From: Undaria pinnatifida
Lineage: Eukaryota; Sar; Phaeophyceae; Laminariales; Alariaceae
Length of the DNA: 64,000 nt
Assembly: GCA_012845835.1 (NCBI GenBank)
Contig: JABAKD010000007.1
Location: 8,024,566 to 8,088,565 of the forward strand
Reading direction: 5' to 3'
This document shows, piece after piece, positions 55,734-64,000 of the stretch. The position numbers and the translations under genes were made by a program. Within the stretch, counting starts at the first letter, position 1; each line of letters starts with the position of its first letter. The notes under the pieces were generated by a model. That model was not told the DNA's origin, did no database searches, and was given only the letters and a program-made list of their open reading frames with translations.

Positions 55734-58650
55734 TTGGTTATCTGTTTGTCTCCTATCCGCAAACCACGGGCCTCTCCAGGCCTCTACTATGCGACGGACT
55801 TGTTGAGTCTGCAGCTACCACGGCTTTGCGCAGCAGTTTTTCGAAATTTTGTCTTCCCGTGCTCTCTCTTCGTGGGACACTACTACTATGACAATCGAAC
55901 GAAGAAAATGCTCCCCTATTTTTGTTTTGGTGCTATGGTCTATTCAGTTGTCTTCACCTCTTTTCCACTCCAAAAGCGTTCCCACTCTAATTCCAAGTGG
56001 TTCGTTCCAATGTTGGGAGTCCTGTCCAGACGAATACCCCGCCAGGTTCCCGTAATAAAACCTTGTGGGAAATCTCGCGGTTGGACCCCTGTGAGCTGTT
56101 TGCACTCGACTAATTCGAGTGGCCGGCTCCGTTGCACCACACCTTACAACTGTACCGTGTCGTTACGGAATAGGGGTACATGTGCAATAGTTTGCCCTAC
56201 CACACCCCCCCGAGTACGAGTTGCGCGCTTCGGATGAAGGCAATGACTCGCCTTTCTCTCTCCTACTTTTGGTCATCCCCCCGCATTTCTGCTAATAATC
56301 TACACGGAGTATTATAGACACAGCAGGCCTGCAGTAGTAGTGCGTGACTATTTCTTGGGTTTCGTTTTTTAGCTGAACCATGTTTGGGTTTTGGTTTCTT
56401 GGCATATTTTTACCAGGTACCAGCACGCTGTGTGCTTTAACCTTTCGAGCATTGCATCTCCGACCTACAGCCTATGAGACACTCCACCTTCATGTGGGTT
56501 CGCTCACAGCACGGCTCATGTACTCGTATAGGCCAGCTTTTCGTAATTCTCGTTTCTTTTCTTTTTCTTTTTCTGCCCGCATACTTAGCCGGTGGTGTCA
56601 TTTTTACGGCGTGTGATTGGCATCGGGTACGACGTATTAGTAATATTTTTGCTTGCGTACCTTTGGGGAGACAGCGGCTCATAGATAATTTGCGTACCTC
56701 GTACACAGCACAAGCAGTGGTACGTACACACGTATGGGTTGACACGTACCTTTCGGGCGTGGCACACCCTCATAATCGTAGCATACCTACCCCCCCCACC
56801 AGGTACGGAGTTGTACCGAGTCTGACTCCCAGGGTTTTAGGCCTGTATGCACGGTTGCGTCTTGTCCTGATACTCCCGGTAGTACCCCGTTTCCACCGCC
56901 ATCCCAAAGTCGTTTTGGTTTGCCCCTAGTTTGTTCTTTTGTTTTGATGCATTTCCCTTGTTTGCTTCATTGATAGCTACTTTGTTTGCTTGTTTGTTGC
57001 TTGGTTAACAAGCACGTGTCTCGGGGGAATACTGCTTGTACTGTTTTTTTTTTCTCGTGCAAACTTTCGTTTTGTTTTTATACACTGACTGGTGGTGTCG
57101 CACGTACCATCTCTCCAGTTAAAGACATATCGTACGCGGACCCTACAGTGCTATGGCGAAATTACCGTTGTCCAGTGTGCAATTCTTACCAGCTTATTAT
57201 GACGTACAAAGCTCTATGTTGCCGTTTGTCACCATGCTGCTGTTTAGCGCACACTTCGTACATTTTGGCCATTGCATTGCATCTACGCTGTTAAAATTTG
57301 ACAAAATACTGCTGTAGTACGTGTATCTCGCCAGCCTTCTGTCATACACAGGCTTTATGCTGCCTTAATTTGTCAGGATACTAGTGTCATACATGAATTC
57401 CGTCGGTTTTGTCTCACGCACGGCCCCCTAAGCTGCTCACATCATCCGAAATGCTGCAGTAACCGTGCCTCTTACCAGTTTTGAGTCACATATGGGCTCT
57501 ATCATGCCCATATGCATCTGCTGTAAGAGCATTTTGCCAGTATATTTGTCGTGCCCGAGCTCTACGCTGTCTATTATTGGATTACCCCCCCCCCCCCGCA
57601 TTCGGCCAGCTTTTTACGCCATAATAACAAAAGCAGGCTCTACGATAACATTTTTTTTTGCGACAAAAAGCATCAAAGTCCCTCGCATCTGCCCCATCTC
57701 GTATGATGAAGTGGAGTAGACGCTGCTGAGATTTGCCCGATTTTTGTCACCGGACCGAGTTTACTTTTCCCCGTTTCTGGTGATACAGGGTAGATGATGC
57801 CCAAATTTCAACGCATTTTTCGCTTCAACTTTACGATAAAGCAGGGTCTATGCTGCTCAAAATTGTAACGTTGCTGCGCAAGCTTGAAAGTCGATAACTG
57901 TTTCTTTTTTTTTTACTTTTCATTTTTTTGGTTTGAAGGCATTCATTTCTGCTGTTAGTTGCTTGACAATAATTTTGCGAGCGACCACGGGAAATGCCCC
58001 CCCTCCGTTTCTATGCCGCACGTGTTGCTTTCATCATGCTGGCGCACGTCTCGTCTTGCAAAAATGGTCGTGCAACCATGATCGACTTGTCACGAGCATC
58101 TACACGCGCTGCAATAATGCTGACTTACACAATTGACAATGATTGTGCTATGTCACGGTGCATTATTTTTTTTTAGGGGTTTCAACCCCAGAATGCGCGA
58201 ACGGCGGTATTACATGTCGAACATCCCACTATATCATGTTGGTACTATTTTATAAAATCCTCTCACGGTGCACTGTGTTCTATTTGGAAACCTCTGTGAG
58301 AGTGGAGACTCAACGTGCCACGAGCCTCGTCAATACGCTCAATACCCCACGCGTGTTTGAGCTATTTTCATGAGGCTTACGTTTTTGCTGTTACGCACCC
58401 CCGACCTGATGCAGCGTTGGAGTGACCCGAACTGTATTAGGATCGTGCTTGAGCAAAAACACGGTTGAGTAAAACCGCACCCCGAGTGCGTCGCGCTCCG
58501 AATGCCATCTCTCTCCCTTTTTCACGAGTGTCCTACCTGTGTTACACGGAACCCCCCCCGGTATTTTTATAAACAGTGCACCCCCGAAGTATACCGTCAT
58601 TTTTAGGTCCGGATTTTTGCTTCGGAAACCTCAAACATAGCTTAGGTTAT
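55734..58650. other. Pyrimidine-rich region without a supportable gene
   Basis: The plus strand is T/C-rich with stop-poor frames (167 codons at 55,734-56,237; 151 at 56,474-56,929) that lack motifs. Weak repeats with GGCT(C/T)TA(T/C)GCTGC...AAATTTG recur near 57,280, 57,351, 57,716, 57,791 and 57,845. A C run lies at 57,587-57,598. Confidence 0.45.
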
Positions 58651-58699
58651 CGACGGGTACAAGAGGTACACTTATTTTCCGTGTTGTAAGGTCTGATTT

Positions 58700-61600
58700 T
58701 GTTTTGTTTTCGACTGGATAACTCGGTGGTTCTAACCATCTCCCGAGCACCACGCTCCTCCCCCGGGAATATCTACAATCATCCATCACCCTCCGGTCTT
58801 CTTGGTGACGATTCGAAAACGACTTGTACTGCATCCTGCCTCTCTACTCCGGTGCGTGCGATACCTCCCTATCCATTCCGGACCAACATGGATCCCCCCC
58901 CAACCCTCGCGGTAAATCCCGCACCAACCAGGACCCAACCTCTCAACCCTCACAATGAACAGTGTGCTTCGCGTTCTTCTCCTGCTGTAGCCATGGGTGG
59001 TACAGTAACAGTGAAGGACCTTGTCATTCTGTTCCAATAAAATCGAAATAATGCCCGGAGCGCATTTTTGCGGCCAGAGTCGTTGACGGCATTTCCACCG
59101 CCGCCACTGACCCCGACCCATTTCAGTCAAACCGGATCCCTCGACGTTTGGTACGGCCACCTTACACGCCGAGACTAGGAGGACGGGTCCCTCTACGAGA
59201 GACGCCCACCTGATACGACTGCGATTTTTGTTTAGCGCCTGAGGGCAAGAGGTTATTTTTTTTCCCGTGGAGGAACGCAACAACGCCGCAAGTACAGCGA
59301 CAACTACCACAGCGTGTATCGCCGAAGCGGCACCCATCAGGCCAGTGCCGCGGTGGTTACCGAATATCATGCCACCGCGACTGCAGCCCTTTGTGCCCCG
59401 CCCCCCCCATCTGAGCCACGACTACCGCCCCAACCGACACGTTGCTGATCACATCCCAACCCCGGCTCCCATAGCCGCCCACCCCACGCGGCCGCGTCTA
59501 TCACCACAACGGTTCAAATTCGCCCGCCCACTATCGCGCTTAACCCCCTGCGCCCAATCGCCCCTGCTTTTGTTTGCTGGTACTTGCTCACAACTGCATC
59601 CGGCGCGCCCACGGTCTCGACCGGGCGGCACCCAAAGGCAACCTTGTCTGCGGTAAAATATTTTTCGGTCATTGGCCACGTCGTACCTACCCAACTACGA
59701 CTCATGTCGGCATCGTTAGACGGTCCGTCTGCGGTAATCTGCCGGTCCGGTCTATTTCCTTGAAATTCCGACCCCCTCCCGCCGCTACTATTGTTGTCAA
59801 AACGGCCACAGAGCCGCCGAACCAACTTTGTGGCTGCATTGCCCGACATGCCCCCAAGCCCCAGCACCCACCTCCCGTAAACCCACGGCTTGAAAACGCC
59901 GCACACGCCCTCCGCAACCAGCCCCCAAAAACGCCGCACGCACCCCCCCCGCATCACCTACCGCTCGGGTCAAGACCACCGTTCTTCTCCGACTACCACC
60001 TACGCCACCATTCTTCTCCGCCTACCACCTACATCACCGATATTGACCGTTGTAACAGCGACAGCAAGGTTGCCCAACGACGCAGACGCCATCCTATCCG
60101 TAGTGGCCGCGACGGCGGTCGCGACCACCCGAATTGTGACGCCCACGACGCCTGCGTCTGTCTCACGAACCGCAAAAAGTGGTGGCTCGCAACCACCACA
60201 TATTGCGATACGGGACACAACCTGCGACGAGCATCATTGTCAACTACCTGGCCATCGAGTACCACTCCGCTGGCTTTCGGGCGTTCTCCCTGACGTCTGC
60301 ATAGTGCCGGCGGCACTCTCTTACTGTAGCAACACCGCTACGCCTCTGGTGCGCTTCACCCAGGTATGGGCATACTTCAGGATGTTGGTTTTTACTTTAG
60401 GTATTTACGGAAACGTGCGGACCATACACCCGGCGCCATCACCCGGCAATAACCAGCGGCAACCAACGCCGCTCGTTGTAAATGCCGTGGCAACTATTTT
60501 TTGGGTCGAAAGCGCCATGATCGCCTTTCTTCCGCGGGCAACTACTGCGACAACGACGACAACATCGGCAGCAACAGCGTGGCCGGCCGATACCCATTGC
60601 GGCAAAAATCCCTGGACGCTACACGCTGATCAACAGATACAGCACTACCAGCGCCAGGCCATCTAATTGCGGGACGAGGTTCCAGCTCCAACTTTCAAAG
60701 AACGAGCTCCACCGACGCCCCCGCCCCCCAACAATCTACCTCCCCCGCCCAGCCCCATACATGCGATATCGCTTGCCCAAGCCTGATCCCCTTGTTCTAG
60801 CGATGGTCTTGAGGTGTGGGTACGAGGAGGCCAAGACGTCGAGCCCTACTGGGATGCTCCACTCGACGCCTTCTACCGATGAGCAACGCTACTTGCCGAA
60901 GACCACGGCTACCAGCGGTTCCGGACTACAGCACGAAACTTCTGCTTCCAATTCCGGGCCATCGCATCCTGAGCCCGCCTCGCCTATTTATCGGCGGCTC
61001 CACTCGCGCTCGTCCTAGGACGTGCGCGTTTTTCAGTGACAACGTTGGGCCCGCGAACGACGGATTCCCACTCGCTGCCACGGTGTTGACAGCACCACTG
61101 CCCCTGGGCCCAAGGGACAGTCCCGTCATGACGACGGAAGACTCGCGATCATAGTTGACCAGGACATGCCCTGAGCCCCCTGCCCCGTCTTCCCCGCAAC
61201 TCTCGTGGATTGCGTGGACACGGACCACAGGTACGGCATTTCCTAGCGAGTTCTATCCTGCTCATCCAACGCCGCTTGGAGACAGGACCCCCAGGGTATC
61301 TTCGCCCCGCTCCTTTAAACGCAACCCACGGAGACCCTCCCAGAACCTCGGTGATACAATACCGAGACTCCCTCTGCGATCACGTTAACCCAGCCGCGCA
61401 TGTTCTCTAGATCAGCCAGCTGCACCCTCGCCATCGCCACGCGACAGTCTTACAGACAGCCGCAACTGACCACTGCTTGGCGGCTCACCGCAGCCAGCCT
61501 ACACCGAACTACCTCTTCTGGGATGTTCAACCTTTAGCAGTGCCACCCTTTCGGATTCTCCCTCTACGGGTTTTCTTATCACCGTGTGGAGTAGTTTCCG

Positions 61601-62640
61601 ACATCGCCCGATACCGACATTTTGAGCGACACCACGACCACTAAGCTTTCCCGGCTTCGACCAAGTATCGGAACCGTTCCTACGACCAGCCATGGACATT
61701 GGTTCCGAGACCAACAAACGCCGGAGCTCCTTCATTACCTACCTGGGACAATGGTTCCGAGGCCGACAAACGCCGGAAACTATTCCCGTCCCACCACCCA
61801 ACGACCCTCGACATCCAGCACCGCCTTCCCAGTTCGTATCTCTAGCTTCGGCAACGGTACACCCGAGACTGGCAATCCCATCCATAGGCAGGAGCAATAA
61901 CCGCTTTATTCGGTTGGCAGCCGCCTTTTTCCCTAACCAGCCGCGTTGCAAACGAGTCATCCCCTTTCGGTCTCGGCATTTTCTCGCCGAACCCTCCTAC
62001 TACCGACCTCGTTCCGACCCTTTCCAACGCGACAGAACAACTCTGCCGCGCCCCTCCCTTCAACGCGACCGGTTTCCACAGAACACCTCTGTCCCGGCCC
62101 CCTCCGTTGCCACCGAGGCGCACCTGCCGAATTCCCCAAGCTGTTCTCGACCCCGACGTGTTACCACAGAGCCGCCTTGCTCCGGTCCCCGCCGACCCTC
62201 TGGAGGAAGCAACCGCCCTCCCGCTCAAGGTCTGGTTAGTTCTCATTTCGACAAACAATGGACCCCCTACCGCCCCCTTTTCACGGCTACCCTGGCCCAA
62301 ACCATCCCGCCTGTTCCAGGCCACCGACGGTACCTCCCGGCCAACTTTTCCGTTTACCCACCAGCGTGCCCTGGTTTCCCGCAACCACAACAAACCCGCG
62401 GTTTATCGCTCCCGACCTAGCTCTTCAGCTACTCCTTCATTAACCGGATCCTTGCCACCAACGGCCCTTCAGCTTTCCTCCACGACACAACCACGGACGA
62501 CCCCGACTGATTCTGCTTCCGTTGCCAGTGAACACCGAACAGTTCCCTTCCAACCCAACGGTCGCGAATCCCCATCCGACACCAATACCGCCACCCCCCC
62601 TTTTGCCTCAACAACCCTGTAGGTTCACCACCTGAACCTA
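58700..62640 (+). other. C-rich region with long overlapping open frames
   Basis: The plus strand is strongly C-rich and several frames stay open for 170-258 codons while overlapping each other (59,574-60,293; 59,890-60,666; 61,692-62,420; 62,107-62,622). Their products are Pro/Thr/Arg-rich with no recognised domain. Because two or three frames are open at once, composition rather than selection explains them. It could be the low-complexity part of an unrecognised element. Confidence 0.4.
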
Positions 62641-63235
62641 GGCAACCCCTACCCGTCCCTGAAGGCATATCTGTGACGCCACTGTCGCCACCCCCCCCCT
62701 ACCCTAACATTTCTATAGGTTTATCATCTGAACCTGTGGTTTTGTTCCTTTCCGGTTATGACCTCTCCGAGCCGAACATCGGCTTGGGTGGGCTCGTTCC
62801 CCCGTCCCTCCCAACCCACCACCACATCCCGCCGCTCCCATCTTCTGAGTTGAAGCTAAATTTTTTTTTTCCGGGTATGAGCGTTTCGAACCGACTATCG
62901 GTTTGGGTGGGCTCGCTACCTCTCCTCTACGACCCACCTCTACCATTCCACCGCCCTCTTTTTCCGAGTTTGTTATTTTTTTTAGCCTCGGGCTCATGAA
63001 CCTCCCGAGCCTGGTACGTATGGGACCTTTTAAGCCAGAAATCGGGCCCTTCCACGGCCTCTTCGCTGCCCACGTCGCCGGATGCGAGCATCCCATCCCG
63101 GGTATCCTTTTGGGTGGGCTAGTTCCCCCTCCCTTTCGACCCACCATCACTATCCGCCCCCATCCACCGGCGACGCGCAAACCGTGCACCCTTCCTGTTA
63201 GGCATTGACTTGGGTGGGCTCAAACCCTCTCCCTC
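62640..63235 (+). repeat. Diverged tandem repeats with a GGGTGGGCTCG landmark
   Basis: (C/T)TTGGGTGGGCT(C/A)G recurs near 62,783, 62,902, 63,108 and 63,209, each followed by a C-rich stretch with CGACCCACCA and a TTTTTCCGGG- or TCCGAG-type block. Spacing is irregular (about 100-206). Confidence 0.6.
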
Positions 63236-63635
63236 CTGCCCCATGCACCACGTTTCGCTGGAAATACTTTCGGCAACTCACCGTTGCGGACCATACCAAA
63301 ACAGTCCGTCGACCCCTTCTCCGCGCCAAAACCTCCGTCGGGTCTATTTCGGCCCATGACATCGCCTTCGGTTCGCTAGCCAGCTCCGAGAAAGGCGCCG
63401 AGGACGCTGGCGCTCCTCCTGGATCGGCTTTCAGGCCGTCCTTCGTTCTCCCCAGCGCCCACCATTGGCGCATCCCTTTTTGGCCATCCTCATCCTTCGT
63501 CGGACCATTATTTTCCCGGAGCCGTCACCGCTCCACAGCCGCCGCTGAAAACTGTGGACTGCCCTTCCGACTACGGTTTTTCTCGCCAGTACCTGTGGCT
63601 ACACTTCCAAGATCATCGACCCCCCCCCCCACTGC
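63236..63635 (+). other. No confirmed gene
   Basis: A 161-codon plus frame (63,205-63,690) and a 91-codon minus frame (63,198-63,473) overlap. Neither has motifs; the plus one has a moderately protein-like segment (SISAHDIAFGSLASSEKGAE). Confidence 0.3.
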
Positions 63636-63639
63636 CGCG

Positions 63640-64000
63640 CGAACACCGCGACCAGAGCTCCATCGTCATCTGAGCTCCGTCGTCACCTGAGCTTTGCCAC
63701 CAGAGCTCCATCGTCACGTGAGTTCCGTCGTCACCTGAGCTTTGCCACCAGAGCTCCATCGTCACGTGAGTTTCGTCGTCGCCTGAGCTTTGCCACCAGA
63801 GCTCCATCGTCACCTGAGCTTCGCCGTCACCTGAGCTTCGCGACCAGACCTCCACGTTCACCGGAGTTCCACCTTTCACCAGAGCTTCGACGTCACCTGA
63901 GCTTCGCCGTCACCTGAGCTTCGAGACCAGAGCTCCACGCTCACCGGAGTTCCACCTTTCACCAGAGCTTCGTCGTCACCCGAGCTTCAAGCCCAGAAAT
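63640..64000 (+). repeat. 48-bp minisatellite with 15-17-bp subunits, cut by the window end
   Basis: GAGCTTTGCCACCAGAGCTC starts at 63,689, 63,737 and 63,785 (period 48). Later units vary (GAGCTTCGCCGTCACCT, ACCGGAGTTCCACCTTTCAC). On the minus strand a 16-residue unit such as WWQSSGDDGTHVTMEL repeats, because 48 is divisible by three. Confidence 0.85.

Noticed and set aside
59574-60666. 239- and 258-codon overlapping frames in the C-rich block
   Set aside because: Two frames open over the same bases with Pro/Thr/Arg bias and no domain; base composition explains them.
62640-64000. CRISPR-like repeat array
   Set aside because: Repeats are contiguous or irregular with no unique equal-length spacers; the setting is eukaryotic.

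Overview
This window looks like gene-poor, repeat-dominated nuclear DNA of a eukaryote. The evidence is: candidate genes split by phase-consistent GT-AG introns, tRNA-derived SINE-like elements, a DIRS/Ngaro-type tyrosine-recombinase retroelement, short inverted-repeat DNA elements, fold-back elements, satellites, and many long poly-C/poly-G tracts. There are no operons, bacterial-style gene packing or CRISPR arrays. The lineage cannot be fixed from sequence alone; an alga or other protist (a brown alga, for example) is only a guess.

Layout. 0.1-4.2 kb is an inverted copy of a composite repeat (called R1 here) that contains a ~200-bp satellite and is interrupted by a SINE and a 783-bp inverted-repeat element. 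4.2-5.9 kb is a 472-bp tandem array with two almost identical units. 7.6-12.8 kb holds GGCGGTCCC-type repeats, a ~250-bp tandem array and a ~1.9-kb palindrome that together resemble a fold-back transposon. 15.5-16.3 kb is a second palindromic array, and 16.85-17.10 kb a small MITE. 18.2-20.9 kb is a cluster of a modular element with internal poly-C tracts. 22.5-24.3 kb carries a spliced minus-strand gene with a ParB-like motif. 26.2-33.8 kb is one fossil DIRS/Ngaro-type element. 34.3-37.3 kb has coding-like exons of an unrecognised, probably decayed gene. 38.07-39.41 kb has a SET-domain gene. 41.0-47.6 kb repeats the order of 0.1-11.2 kb in inverse orientation, with nested insertions. 50.8-52.0 kb is a third R1 copy, 52.4-55.0 kb holds more poly-C elements and tRNA-like sequences, and 55.7-64.0 kb is a pyrimidine-rich block ending in a 48-bp minisatellite that runs off the window.

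How it fits together. The window is best read as a record of nested insertions. Three R1 copies were each hit by different insertions. One interval (43.05-44.76 kb) holds a retroposon with an (AAC)n tail, split by the poly-C element, and the matching unfilled site survives at about 9.23 kb. The host genes (ParB-like, SET) are few, small-exoned and partly frame-disrupted. No promoter, terminator or genuine RNA gene could be supported.
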